Of a stretch of DNA of 64,000 nt, positions 55,943-64,000 are shown in pieces; the first letter of the stretch is position 1, and each line of letters starts with the position of its first letter. This DNA is from Motilimonas eburnea (GTDB taxonomy: Bacteria > Pseudomonadota > Gammaproteobacteria > Enterobacterales > CBDFNC01), in the NCBI RefSeq assembly GCF_021295345.1, contig NZ_JAIMJB010000014.1, positions 1 through 64,000 of the forward strand, read 5' to 3'. The translations under genes and the position numbers were made by a program. Under the pieces are notes generated by a model. It was not told the DNA's origin. It worked only from the letters and a program-made list of their open reading frames with translations, and ran no database searches.

Positions 55943-56992
55943 ATGGCTTTATTTACCAGCGCACCTGCTTCTTTATGTATTTTACGTTTATCGGCCATTG
56001 GCGATGTTTGCCATGCCATCAGCGTAGTACAAGCCATTCAGGCCCATTGGCCCAGCACGCAAATCACTTGGGTTTGCGGTAAAATTGAAGCGCAATTACT
56101 GGCAGATTTGCCCGGAATTAAGCTGGTTGTGTTCGATAAGAAGCAAGGCTTTGCTGGCATGCGGCAAGTTTGGCAAACCTTAAAGGGGCAAAAATTCGAT
56201 GCTTTGTTGCACATGCAATTAGCCCTGCGCGCCAGCGCCTTGTCGTTAGGCATTAAAGCCAAATATCGGGTTGGCTTTAGTAAAGATCGCAGTAAGGAAG
56301 GTCAATGGCTGGTGACTAATCGCCACTTACCTAGCTCCAACAGCGTGCACGTAATGGATAATTTTGCCGACTTTGCTCGTTATATTGGCGTGCCTTTTAG
56401 TCAACCTCAATGGCATATTCCACTGAGTCAGGCCGATGTCGATTTTGCCACAGGCATTATCAAGGGCAACAAAACCTTAGTGATTTCCCCAGCCGCCAGC
56501 AAAGACGAGCGCAATTGGCTGACCGAGCGCTACGCCGCCATCGCTGACTATGCAAACGAACGCGGATTACAAGTGATCTTGTGTGGCTCACCCGCACCGA
56601 GGGAGCTCGAGCTCGCCGACGCCATTATCAAACTTTGCCAGCGCCCTGTTATCAATCTCACCGGAAAAACCTCGCTAAAACAATTGGCCGCCGTGCTAGC
56701 TGCAGCCGATGTTGTTATCGCACCCGACTCAGGCCCAGCCCATTTAGCCACCACCCAAGGCACGCCGGTGATCGGGCTTTATGGTCACAGCAATCCTAAA
56801 CGCACCGGCCCATATAACGATCTCGATAAGGTGGTCAGTGTGTATGAACAGCACGTGGTTGCCCAGCACAACAAACCGATTGAACAGCTAGCATGGGCGA
56901 CGCGGGTCAAGGGAGAGCATGTGATGCAAGATATCAGTGTTGATGCTGTTAAAGCGCAGCTCGATAAGCTCTCTCTGTGGGAGCTGCACTAA
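55943..56992 (+). CDS. GT9-family (heptosyltransferase-like) LPS glycosyltransferase
   Basis: 349 residues from ATG 55943; ATG 55925 is in frame and possible. SLCILRLSAIGDVCHAISVV, WVCGKIEAQLLADLPG, LVISPAASKDERNWLTERY and VIAPDSGPAHLATTQGTPVIGLYG are the classic heptosyltransferase (WaaC/F/Q) motifs. It adds heptose to Kdo or to the first heptose. The last five residues (LWELH) and the stop TAA are encoded by a REP-like half-unit, so the C-terminus has been rewritten by the repeat. Confidence 0.88.
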   Translation: MALFTSAPASLCILRLSAIGDVCHAISVVQAIQAHWPSTQITWVCGKIEAQLLADLPGIKLVVFDKKQGFAGMRQVWQTLKGQKFDALLHMQLALRASALSLGIKAKYRVGFSKDRSKEGQWLVTNRHLPSSNSVHVMDNFADFARYIGVPFSQPQWHIPLSQADVDFATGIIKGNKTLVISPAASKDERNWLTERYAAIADYANERGLQVILCGSPAPRELELADAIIKLCQRPVINLTGKTSLKQLAAVLAAADVVIAPDSGPAHLATTQGTPVIGLYGHSNPKRTGPYNDLDKVVSVYEQHVVAQHNKPIEQLAWATRVKGEHVMQDISVDAVKAQLDKLSLWELH

Positions 56993-57133
56993 TTTGTAGG
57001 AGCTGCACTAATTTGTGGGAGCTGCAGTCATTTGTGGGAGCTGCAGTCATGCAGCGATAAATGGGTCGACTAAATCGCCCCACCACTGGGGCTCCCACAA
57101 CAGAATTCATCGCACCATGACTGGTGCTCCTAC
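56977..57133. repeat. REP-like hairpin cluster G with three stacked half-units
   Basis: Half-units begin at 56977, 56996 and 57015 and a full + unit at 57034-57058 (arm GCTGCA), so heads are exactly 19 bp apart. Two - units follow: 57074-57098 (GCCCCA, loop GTGG) and 57109-57133 (GCACCA). The flanking genes converge; the first half-unit lies in the coding end of the GT9 gene, and the dehydrogenase stop is 3 bp from the last unit. Confidence 0.88.
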
Positions 57134-57136
57134 TAG

Positions 57137-58414
57137 CTACAACCGTGCGGTAACGATAGCACTATCGGAAATCCGCTTCACATCAAAGATCACGCAATTA
57201 TCTTTACTCATGGCATGGTAATCGCCCTCGGTCAGGGCAACGATTTCACGGTGCGGCACAGTCAATACCAGGGCATCATATTGTTCGGTTGGCAGTTGAT
57301 TCATCAGTTCAATGTCATAATAGCGCTTGGCCTCATCTGCATCGGCCCATGGATCATACACGCTCACTTCCACGTCCATGGTTTGCAACTCACGGATCAC
57401 ATCGATTACCTTGGTATTACGCAGGTCAGGGCAGTTTTCTTTAAAGGTGAGGCCCATAATAAGCACCTTAGATTGGCTCACTTGGATCTTTTGTTTAAGC
57501 ATTAAACGCACCACGCGATCGGCAATATAAATGCCCATTTCGTCGTTTAAGCGTCGTCCCGCTAAGATCATTTCGGGATGATAACCCAGCTCTTGCGCCT
57601 TATAGGTTAAGTAATAAGGGTCTACACCAATACAATGACCGCCCACCAAGCCCGGATGAAAATGCAAAAAATTCCACTTCGTCGCCGCGGCATCCAACAC
57701 CTCTTCGGTACTGATGCCAATCTTTTCAAAGATTAGTGCCAATTCGTTAATTAGGGCAATATTGACATCGCGCTGCGTATTCTCGATCACCTTAGCCGCC
57801 TCTGCCACCTTGATTGAACTGGCTTTATAAGTGCCAGCAGTGACCACCTTGGCATACATGGCATCGACAATCTCAGCAACATCTGGCGTAGAGCCTGATG
57901 TCACCTTAGTTATATTGGTTAGCGTATGAGACTTATCACCCGGATTAATGCGTTCGGGGCTGTAGCCACAGAAAAAATCTTCGTTAAACACCAACTCAGA
58001 GCCCTCTTCTAACAAGGGCACACAGACCTCTTCAGTGGCGCCAGGAAAAACAGTACTTTCATAAACCACAATATCGCCGCGCTTTAAAACACTGGCAACC
58101 GTGTGAGATGCGCCAGTCAAGGGAGACAAGTCGGGTTGATGGTGTTTATCTATCGGGGTGGGAACTGAAACAATAAAAAACTGGCAATCACGCATCGAGG
58201 TCGAGTCATGACTAAACTTCGCCGTGGTCGAGAGTAGCTGCTCGCGGGTCGCTTCAAGCGTGCGATCATGACCCTGCTGTAACTCCTCAACCCGCTGAGT
58301 GTTCACATCAAAGCCCACGGTATCAAAATGTTTAGCAAACTCTAGCACCAGAGGTAAGCCGACATAACCTAAGCCAAGCACGGCCACCTTAGTGGGCATT
58401 TGTAAAGTAGACAT
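57137..58414 (-). CDS. Nucleotide-sugar dehydrogenase (TviB/WbpO type)
   Basis: 425 residues. VAVLGLGYVGLPLVLEFAKHF with TVGFDVNTQRVEEL, YESTVFPGATEEVCVP, CGYSPERINPGD and the catalytic cysteine in GLVGGHCIGVDPYYL. The CGYSPERINPGDKSH block is that of the TviB/WbpO/WbpA branch, which oxidises UDP-GalNAc or UDP-GlcNAc to the uronic acid, and differs from the wecC in the O-antigen locus. It stands alone between core genes and housekeeping genes, so its product may feed either polysaccharide. Confidence 0.88.
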   Translation of the reverse strand: MSTLQMPTKVAVLGLGYVGLPLVLEFAKHFDTVGFDVNTQRVEELQQGHDRTLEATREQLLSTTAKFSHDSTSMRDCQFFIVSVPTPIDKHHQPDLSPLTGASHTVASVLKRGDIVVYESTVFPGATEEVCVPLLEEGSELVFNEDFFCGYSPERINPGDKSHTLTNITKVTSGSTPDVAEIVDAMYAKVVTAGTYKASSIKVAEAAKVIENTQRDVNIALINELALIFEKIGISTEEVLDAAATKWNFLHFHPGLVGGHCIGVDPYYLTYKAQELGYHPEMILAGRRLNDEMGIYIADRVVRLMLKQKIQVSQSKVLIMGLTFKENCPDLRNTKVIDVIRELQTMDVEVSVYDPWADADEAKRYYDIELMNQLPTEQYDALVLTVPHREIVALTEGDYHAMSKDNCVIFDVKRISDSAIVTARL

Positions 58415-58494
58415 ATTAACTCCCTGAAGACGATATTTCCCTTCAGAAAGCTTAGTACATGGCCACCAACTTAGGTGGCCCAGTTAAGACAAAG

Positions 58495-59472
58495 TTAGGG
58501 CAAAATGATTTCCGCTAAGCTGGCTGAACTCAGCGGGCTGCTTTCAGCACTGATCAATAACGTTCGGTCATTTTTCCAAATGATCCCTTCCCATTGTGCA
58601 TATTCAGGCAGTGGATAGTATTGCGATCGAGTTAAGTCAATTTTGCCACCCACCACATCAAATAACCAAATAAACGCATTACCGAAAATACGCCGCTTAC
58701 TGTAACCTAACAAGGCTAGGCGTCCAGTCGGCGCGTAATAATCAGCCGCTGTAATAAGGCCATTAACCGGCAAGGTTTGCATTGGACTTAAGGTTTGTGG
58801 TGTGACGCCAATCTCAGCTTGATACACTTGGGTTTGCAGGTCAGCCCAGTTTTTTGAGAATAACCAGAGTTTATCGTCAACCACCGTGATGGCTTCACAA
58901 TCATAGTTGTGTTCATAAGCGTCAAACGTACCTTGCTGGCCAGCAAAGCGAATATTGATGCGCTCACTGCTCAGCCTTGAGCCATTGGCAGCGACGTCTA
59001 TTTCATGCCAAGGTACCTGATAAATTTGGAATTTGTCGCGTTTTCCTGCGTTATTACCGCAATCAGCAATATATAAGTTGGCATCATCTTGAGCCAAAGA
59101 CTCCCAGTCATAATTAACTGCATCGGTCACTTTCAGCTTAGTTTCAACAAACTGGTTGCTCACATTAAGCTTATACAAAAACGCGCCGTCGCCACTGTCA
59201 TTAATGGTCCACAGTTTGCCATAACGCATGGCTAACCCTGAGGTTTCTTTCACCTCACTGGGCAAGGATGCCAACGGATTAAACTTAACTTGCGTATCCG
59301 TTAATGTATCGACCCTGAGCTGTGCATGGTCAGCAACGGCGACCTCAGCCTGGTCGCTTTCAAGATCAGTGGTAGTGGCTTCATGAGACTGCGAGAACGT
59401 ACTGCATCCGGTTAATAAGCTTGTCACGGTGAGTAATGACACGCCGAATAAGCCCGCTGGCTTCAATAACAC
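58495..59472 (-). CDS. Predicted lipoprotein with beta-propeller-like domain
   Basis: 325 residues. Lipoprotein signal (VSLLTVTSLLTGC, lipobox LTGC), an acidic low-complexity linker (QSHEATTTDLESDQAEVAV), then a repeat-like domain with LPSEVKETSGLAMRYGKLWT and NDSGDGAFLYKLN, NYDWESLAQDDANLYIADCG, YDCEAITVVDDKLWLFSK, ADYYAPTGRLALLGYSK and QWEGIIWKNDRTLLISAE. The layout resembles SdiA-regulated/esterase-like-phytase propellers. Anchored in the periplasm or outer membrane; function unknown. Confidence 0.6.
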   Translation of the reverse strand: MLLKPAGLFGVSLLTVTSLLTGCSTFSQSHEATTTDLESDQAEVAVADHAQLRVDTLTDTQVKFNPLASLPSEVKETSGLAMRYGKLWTINDSGDGAFLYKLNVSNQFVETKLKVTDAVNYDWESLAQDDANLYIADCGNNAGKRDKFQIYQVPWHEIDVAANGSRLSSERINIRFAGQQGTFDAYEHNYDCEAITVVDDKLWLFSKNWADLQTQVYQAEIGVTPQTLSPMQTLPVNGLITAADYYAPTGRLALLGYSKRRIFGNAFIWLFDVVGGKIDLTRSQYYPLPEYAQWEGIIWKNDRTLLISAESSPLSSASLAEIILP

Positions 59473-59556
59473 GATTAGCTTCCTTCTTATCTTATTATCT
59501 CGATTAAGTATAATGGTGCTGCTTTACAATTTTGCTGACAACTGGAACAAAACATC

Positions 59557-60036
59557 ATGACTGTACGCGTAATTTACCCTGGCACATTTGATCCTGTGAC
59601 TAATGGTCACATAGAACTCATCGAACGTGCCTGTAAAATGTTTGGATCTGTGATCATCAGCATAGCTGCCAGTCCAAGCAAGCAACCGCTATTTGACTTA
59701 AACCATCGGGTTAGCATGTTACAACAAGCTACACAGCATCTCGATAACGTGCAAATTATTGGCTTTACTGGATTATTGGCCGAGTTTGCCAAACAACAGC
59801 AAGCGCAAGTCTTGTTGCGTGGGGTGCGTGGCGGCAACGACTTTGATTACGAGCTACAGTTGGCTAACATGAACCGCAAGCTAAACCCTGAGCTAGAAAC
59901 CGTGATATTAACCCCTAGCCCAGAAAACTGTGCGATCTCATCGACCTTAGTGAAAGAAATTGCCAAACACGGTGGTGACGTTAAAGATCTTGTGCCCGCT
60001 CATGTTAAGCAAGCACTGGTTGAAAAACTCGGTTAA
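59557..60036 (+). CDS. coaD: Phosphopantetheine adenylyltransferase
   Basis: 159 residues. [19 protein letters not shown] (TxxH), [21 protein letters not shown] and the [16 protein letters not shown] motif identify CoaD. It makes dephospho-CoA from 4'-phosphopantetheine and ATP, the fourth step from pantothenate; coaBC at the window end supplies the preceding intermediates. It ends inside the stop of the convergent mutM at a GTTAAC palindrome (4-bp overlap). Confidence 0.97.
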   Translation: MTVRVIYPGTFDPVTNGHIELIERACKMFGSVIISIAASPSKQPLFDLNHRVSMLQQATQHLDNVQIIGFTGLLAEFAKQQQAQVLLRGVRGGNDFDYELQLANMNRKLNPELETVILTPSPENCAISSTLVKEIAKHGGDVKDLVPAHVKQALVEKLG

Positions 60037-60845
60037 CGCTGGCACTGCGGGCAAAATACCGTGCTGCGTTGACCCAATTTAACTTCTTGTAATGGCGTCT
60101 GGCACACTAAACAAGGCTGCCCCCCGCGGCCATAAACCGCGAGCTGCTGAACAAAATAGCCGGGCTTGCCGTCCGCCTTGGTAAAGTCTTTTAACGTGGT
60201 ACCGCCTTGGGCGATGGCTTCGGCCAGCACGGTTTTAATGTGCTGAGTCAGCGCTTGATAACGCGCTTTAGCGATATTGCCCGCGGCACGCTTCGGGTGA
60301 ATACCGCTGCGAAACAAGCTCTCATTGGCATAGATATTACCCACCCCTACCACATTGGCGTTATCCATAATAAACTGCTTCACTGCGGTTTTACGCCCGC
60401 GTGAGCGCTCGAATAAGCGATGTTCGTCAAAGTCATCGGTTAACGGCTCTGGACCAAGCTTGGCTAGCAAGGGATGCAATTGCGGCTCACCTTTAAGCCA
60501 CATACAGGCACCAAAACGGCGCGGGTCGTGCAAGCGCAGTAGCTGACCCGACGCAAACTCAATATCAATATGATCGTGTTTCTGCACCGGACTGCCCAGC
60601 GGCAGTACGCGTAAATTGCCCGACATACCTAAATGCAACATGATGGTGCCCACTTGCGTACGCAATAGCAGATATTTGGCGCGACGCTCGACGCGCTCAA
60701 CCACCTGGCCACAGGCCTCTTGGATGCTTTCAGGCACGGGCCAACGCAGCTGTGGCTGACGCACCACAATGTTGCTAATTTGCGCCCCCGTGACAAACGG
60801 CGCGATGCCTTGTCGACTGACTTCAACTTCGGGTAATTCAGGCAT
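60033..60845 (-). CDS. mutM: Formamidopyrimidine-DNA glycosylase
   Basis: 270 residues. [17 protein letters not shown] (Pro2 nucleophile and Glu3), [30 protein letters not shown] (H2TH motif) and the zinc finger [13 protein letters not shown]...FCPQCQR. It excises oxidised guanines. Complete. Shares its terminal 4 bp with convergent coaD. Confidence 0.97.
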   Translation of the reverse strand: MPELPEVEVSRQGIAPFVTGAQISNIVVRQPQLRWPVPESIQEACGQVVERVERRAKYLLLRTQVGTIMLHLGMSGNLRVLPLGSPVQKHDHIDIEFASGQLLRLHDPRRFGACMWLKGEPQLHPLLAKLGPEPLTDDFDEHRLFERSRGRKTAVKQFIMDNANVVGVGNIYANESLFRSGIHPKRAAGNIAKARYQALTQHIKTVLAEAIAQGGTTLKDFTKADGKPGYFVQQLAVYGRGGQPCLVCQTPLQEVKLGQRSTVFCPQCQR

Positions 60846-60881
60846 TCATTAATCCATCTATTAAAAATGACTTATACGCAC

Positions 60882-61352
60882 TCATCGTGGCAATAGTTTA
60901 TGTATGGTGAGATCATCTAGCTTGAGTAACTGCGACTGCCAGTTACTGATCACTAAGCCATTATCTAACTGATACAGCACCAAACTAACAGGCTCATCAA
61001 TCCCTGCCATCCAAAATTGGTACTCTTGGCTAAACTGACTGACCGGTAATTGGCCTTCTGGTAGTTCTAGGGTTGCTAACGGCTGGGATAGCCACGCATC
61101 CATCATTTGTCCCAGTTGCTCGGGTGCCAGCCCGATATCAGGGCGGCTACGCCAACTGCGACCTATGCGCTCTATGGTGTAGTCGGGGCCTTGCATGGTC
61201 AAAATCATGCCTTGACTGGGCAGTAAGGTAGCTTGTTTTGGGGTACTATTTTCATCATGCAGCATCTTTTTGTGGCTGAAGTTAAAAATAAAAATCATCC
61301 CCAGCACGGCAAAAATAAGTACATTGTTCCATGCTTTTTTACTTAATTTCAT
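60882..61352 (-). CDS. Hypothetical single-pass membrane protein
   Basis: 156 residues. One N-terminal helix (NVLIFAVLGMIFIFNF), then a periplasm-facing soluble part with MILTMQGPDYTIERIGRSWRS, GLAPEQLGQMMDAWLSQPL and LVLYQLDNGLVISNWQSQLL. I do not recognise the family. It lies between mutM and rpmG on the same strand, 36 bp after (upstream of) mutM, and might be co-transcribed with it. Confidence 0.6.
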   Translation of the reverse strand: MKLSKKAWNNVLIFAVLGMIFIFNFSHKKMLHDENSTPKQATLLPSQGMILTMQGPDYTIERIGRSWRSRPDIGLAPEQLGQMMDAWLSQPLATLELPEGQLPVSQFSQEYQFWMAGIDEPVSLVLYQLDNGLVISNWQSQLLKLDDLTIHKLLPR

Positions 61353-61420
61353 CGCCTTTCTCCCTTACCCCTTTGCTGGCATCATAATCGAGCGAAGGCA
61401 AGATGCAAGAATTTCAGGCA

Positions 61421-61449
61421 TAAAAAAAGCCCAGCTAAGCTGGGCTTTT
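61421..61449 (-). terminator. Rho-independent terminator after rpmG
   Basis: Stem GCCCAGC (61429-61435), loop TAA, GCTGGGC (61439-61445). On the minus strand it is followed by seven T. A short T-run on the plus side means it could work in both directions. It closes the rpmB-rpmG transcript. Confidence 0.9.
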
Positions 61450-61466
61450 CAGAAGAGAAGAATCAA

Positions 61467-61637
61467 TTACTTGATTTTGCCTTCTTTGTACATAACGTGC
61501 TTGCGAACTACTGGATCAAACTTTTTGATCTCGAATTTCTCAGGCATGTTGCGCTTGTTCTTGTCAGTCGTGTAGAAGTGACCAGTACCAGCACTTGAGT
61601 TCAAACGAATTTTTTCGCGACCGCCTTTAGCTGCCAT
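61467..61637 (-). CDS. rpmG: 50S ribosomal protein L33
   Basis: 56 residues read directly from the minus strand: begins [20 protein letters not shown] and continues [17 protein letters not shown] to a GKIK C-terminus. It lacks the two CxxC pairs, so it is the zinc-free (C-) form usual in gammaproteobacteria. It starts 10 bp after rpmB, in the conserved rpmB-rpmG operon, and is followed by a strong terminator. Confidence 0.95.
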   Translation of the reverse strand: MAAKGGREKIRLNSSAGTGHFYTTDKNKRNMPEKFEIKKFDPVVRKHVMYKEGKIK

Positions 61638-61647
61638 AATCTATCTC

Positions 61648-61884
61648 CTAAACCTTTTCACCACGGGCACGGATGTCAGCTAGCACTGCATCAATACCTT
61701 TTTTATCGATGATACGCATACCTTTAGTAGTAGTACGTAGTTTTACAAAGCGGTTTTCGCTTTCAACCCAAAAACGGTGTGTTTGTAGGTTAGGTAGAAA
61801 ACGGCGTCTTGTTCTGTTTTTCGCATGTGATACGTTGTTACCTACAGCTGGACGCTTACCGGTAACTTGACATACTCTTGACAT
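61648..61884 (-). CDS. rpmB: 50S ribosomal protein L28
   Basis: 78 residues from ATG 61884, the standard L28 length. [40 protein letters not shown] and [17 protein letters not shown] are all typical. The longer frame (five more codons) has no support. First gene of the rpmB-rpmG operon, driven by a good sigma-70 promoter at 61969-61997. Confidence 0.97.
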   Translation of the reverse strand: MSRVCQVTGKRPAVGNNVSHAKNRTRRRFLPNLQTHRFWVESENRFVKLRTTTKGMRIIDKKGIDAVLADIRARGEKV

Positions 61885-61968
61885 GTCACTCTTCTCCAAA
61901 TAAATCTTCTTGCTCGAGCAATATTAGTACCTCGTGTGGCCGTCGCCCGAGGCACTACGAGGGCGCAT

Positions 61969-61997
61969 TTTATACAGTAAAGCCCATACAAGATCAA
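61969..61997 (-). promoter_or_regulatory. Sigma-70 promoter of rpmB-rpmG
   Basis: On the minus strand TTGATC (61997-61992), a 17-bp spacer, TATAAA (61974-61969). Near-consensus with ideal spacing, 85 bp before the rpmB start. A GC-rich stretch follows the -10 box, as is common for ribosomal-protein promoters subject to stringent control. Confidence 0.7.
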
Positions 61998-62027
61998 CAC
62001 AATGTTCAAATATGGTCGAATTTTCGG

Positions 62028-62702
62028 CTAAATCCACCCTCTTTCAGCAAAAGAGGCGGTTTCTCCGTCACCCACCACTAAATGATCTAATACTCTCACA
62101 TCGATCAAGGCGAGGGCCGCGATCAGCCGTTCGGTGATCCGTCGATCGGCCTGGCTGGGCTCGCAAATTCCCGACGGGTGATTATGCACTAAAATAACCG
62201 CCGCTGCATTCGCTGTGAGTACTTGTTCCACCACAATGCGTGGATAAACATTGGCGCTGTCGATAGAGCCATGAAAAAGTTCAACAAAATTGAGCACTCT
62301 ATGCTGATTATCAAGCAGTAATGCGGCAAACACTTCATGGGTATAATCACGCATTTTGGCGGTTAAATATTGCCGTGTGGCCTGTGGGCTGGTCAGGGCG
62401 TCTTCTCGATATAGTTGTTCTGCTAAATAACGCCGGCAGATCTCGAGCACGGCCTGCAACTGCACGTATTTAGCCGTGCCCAAGCCCTTGCCTTGGCAAA
62501 ACTGCGCCTGCTGCGCCCCCAGAATCGCCCGCAACGAGCCAAAATCCGTTAACAAATGACGCGCCAGTTGCACCGCGTCTAAACCTGCGCACCCCGTGCG
62601 TAAAAAAATCGCCAACAGTTCCGCATCCGATAGCGCCTGCGCGCCTCTCTCAAGCAGTTTTTCACGCGGGCGCTCCGCCGCTGGCCATTGTTTAATGCTC
62701 AT
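62028..62702 (-). CDS. radC: RadC family JAB/MPN-domain protein
   Basis: 224 residues. N-terminal helix-hairpin-helix-like region ([39 protein letters not shown]) and the JAMM metal site [16 protein letters not shown] preceded by VFAALLLDN and an upstream Glu. The precise role of RadC is unsettled; it was once linked to DNA repair. Divergent from coaBC as in many gammaproteobacteria. Confidence 0.95.
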   Translation of the reverse strand: MSIKQWPAAERPREKLLERGAQALSDAELLAIFLRTGCAGLDAVQLARHLLTDFGSLRAILGAQQAQFCQGKGLGTAKYVQLQAVLEICRRYLAEQLYREDALTSPQATRQYLTAKMRDYTHEVFAALLLDNQHRVLNFVELFHGSIDSANVYPRIVVEQVLTANAAAVILVHNHPSGICEPSQADRRITERLIAALALIDVRVLDHLVVGDGETASFAERGWI

Positions 62703-62821
62703 CTTTTCCCCTGTGCTTAGCTCAGCAATTCCTTAACTCTAGTCGAAGGCAATGATCCAAGTAGGGGAAATTGCCATTTAAGATGTGCTATCTTTGCGCT
62801 TTATTTTTTTGGGGCAAGACC

Positions 62822-64000
62822 ATGGATCTAACAAATAAAAAAATCCTAATCGGAGTATGTGGCGGCATCGCAGCCTACAAATGCGCAGAGCTGATCCGCA
62901 GGCTAAAAGATCATGGCGCGCAAGTGCGCGTGGTGATGACCAAGTCGGCGCAAGCCTTTATTACCCCGTTAACCTTGCAAGCCGTGTCAGGCAATCCGGT
63001 CTCCGATAGCCTGTTAGATCCTGCAGCAGAAGCGGGCATGGGCCATATCGAGCTGGCCAAATGGGCAGATTTAGTCTTAGTTGCGCCCGCCAGCGCCAAT
63101 ACCTTAGCGCGCATCAGCGCCGGCATTGCCGATGATTTATTATCCACCTTGTGCCTAGCCACGCCTGCCCCCATCGCCATTGCCCCTGCGATGAATCAGC
63201 AAATGTATTTAGCGCCCGCTACCCAATCTAACTTAACAACCTTAGCCCAGCGCGGTGTGATTATTTGGGGGCCAGCGCAAGGCGAGCAAGCTTGCGGCGA
63301 TGTAGGCCCGGGACGTATGTTAGAGCCAGCACAGCTGGTTGAGCTTTGTTTAACCCAGCTTAATCCCAACCAAGACCTTGCAGGTGTGAAAATATTGTTA
63401 ACCGCTGGCCCCACCCGTGAAGCCATCGATCCGGTGCGTTATTTGTCTAACCATAGCTCAGGCAAAATGGGCTATGCATTAGCGCAAGCGGCTCTGAATA
63501 TGGGCGCCAAGGTGACCCTTATCTCAGGTCCGGTTTATCTTAGTGCGCCAACAGGTGTTGAACTCGTCAAAGTAGACAGCGCATTAGAGATGCATCACGC
63601 GGCCACTTCACGCAGCGCCGAGCACGATATTTTCATCGGCTGCGCCGCGGTGGCGGATTATCGACCAGAATCGGTGGCAGCTAACAAAATCAAAAAAAGT
63701 AATGATGAGTTAGTCGTAAAAATGGTAAAAAATCCTGATATTCTTGCCGATATCGCCAATAGTACGCCACGACCATTTTGTGTCGGTTTTGCCGCCGAAA
63801 CCCAAGACGTTGAACATTACGCCAAAGATAAACTCGCGCGCAAAAACCTTGATTTGATTGCCGCTAACGACGTCGCTAAGGCCGGACAAGGCTTTAACGC
63901 CGAGCAAAACAGTTTGAGCGTATTTTCTAAACATGAGGTGAGCCAAATTGCCCTTGCCGATAAAGGCAAAGTGGCCGCCGAGCTACTCAAAATTGTCGCT
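62822..64000 (+). CDS. coaBC: Bifunctional CoaBC (phosphopantothenoylcysteine decarboxylase/synthetase), 3' end beyond window
   Basis: 393 codons are present, open to the window edge; perhaps ten residues are missing. CoaC part: [39 protein letters not shown] (flavoprotein) and APAMNQQMY (the conserved PxMNxxMW-type site). CoaB part: [20 protein letters not shown] and the VGFAAET region with KKNPDI-like KNPDILADI. It adds cysteine to phosphopantothenate and decarboxylates the product. GGGGC lies upstream of the ATG. Confidence 0.96.
   Translation, partial: MDLTNKKILIGVCGGIAAYKCAELIRRLKDHGAQVRVVMTKSAQAFITPLTLQAVSGNPVSDSLLDPAAEAGMGHIELAKWADLVLVAPASANTLARISAGIADDLLSTLCLATPAPIAIAPAMNQQMYLAPATQSNLTTLAQRGVIIWGPAQGEQACGDVGPGRMLEPAQLVELCLTQLNPNQDLAGVKILLTAGPTREAIDPVRYLSNHSSGKMGYALAQAALNMGAKVTLISGPVYLSAPTGVELVKVDSALEMHHAATSRSAEHDIFIGCAAVADYRPESVAANKIKKSNDELVVKMVKNPDILADIANSTPRPFCVGFAAETQDVEHYAKDKLARKNLDLIAANDVAKAGQGFNAEQNSLSVFSKHEVSQIALADKGKVAAELLKIVA

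Noticed and set aside
1-64000. tRNA, rRNA or riboswitch genes
   Set aside because: Intergenic stretches were read for cloverleaf-like arms and rRNA signatures and none was convincing; a covariance-model scan would be decisive.

Overview
The window looks like chromosomal DNA of a gammaproteobacterium of the Shewanella/Ferrimonas/Alteromonadales type. The evidence is the housekeeping block radC, rpmB, rpmG, mutM, coaD beside waaA and kdkA (Kdo kinase), plus cytochrome c5, rep, miaE, RfaH, a WavE-type LPS core locus and two Wzi-family proteins. The species is an inference from gene content; no rRNA or tRNA gene is visible.

Layout. (1) 1-1390: the tail of an unrecognised, probably transposase, ORF and a defective IS3-family element. 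(2) 1388-24041, all on the minus strand: a surface polysaccharide (O-antigen-like) locus. It starts with rfaH, then a leader with a JUMPstart/ops element, a Wzi-like protein, a Wza-like SLBB protein, wzz, wecB, wecC, a 4,6-dehydratase / LegC-type aminotransferase / NeuD-type acetyltransferase / CBS-nucleotidyltransferase set, then Wzx, Wzy, an asparagine-synthetase-like enzyme, an acetyltransferase and four glycosyltransferases. The part from about 2.6 to 12.5 kb is strikingly AT-rich and is probably the exchanged serotype cassette. The IS ends exactly at the last glycosyltransferase. (3) 24.3-33.3 kb: cytochrome c5, rep, miaE, a truncated-looking chemoreceptor-like protein, a LysE-type exporter, a small unknown protein, a GH20 hexosaminidase and a small outer-membrane barrel. 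(4) 33.4-38.3 kb: a complete branched-chain amino acid ABC transporter (livK-H-M-G-F order). (5) 38.7-57.0 kb: an orphan sugar-binding protein and the LPS assembly region. This holds a lipid A acyltransferase, an O-antigen ligase, GT25, a HAD phosphatase / nucleotidyltransferase-kinase / nucleotidyltransferase module, two WavE paralogues, GT4s, a second Wzi with a small barrel, WaaE, a CDP-glycerol-transferase-like protein, waaA, kdkA and GT9. (6) 57.1-64 kb: a nucleotide-sugar dehydrogenase, a lipoprotein, coaD, mutM, rpmG, rpmB, radC and the start of coaBC.

How it fits together: region 2 would make and polymerise a repeat-unit glycan under RfaH antitermination. Region 5 builds the lipid A-Kdo-core acceptor and holds the ligase that would join the two.

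The most unusual non-coding signal is a family of 25-bp REP-like hairpins in seven intergenic clusters. All share a GTRGGA head, a 6-4-6 stem-loop and a GAT-like tail. The stem core changes by compensated dinucleotide swaps. Tail-to-tail partners never carry the same stem. Extra half-units are stacked at 17- or 19-bp spacing on the outer edges, and several genes end inside these repeats.
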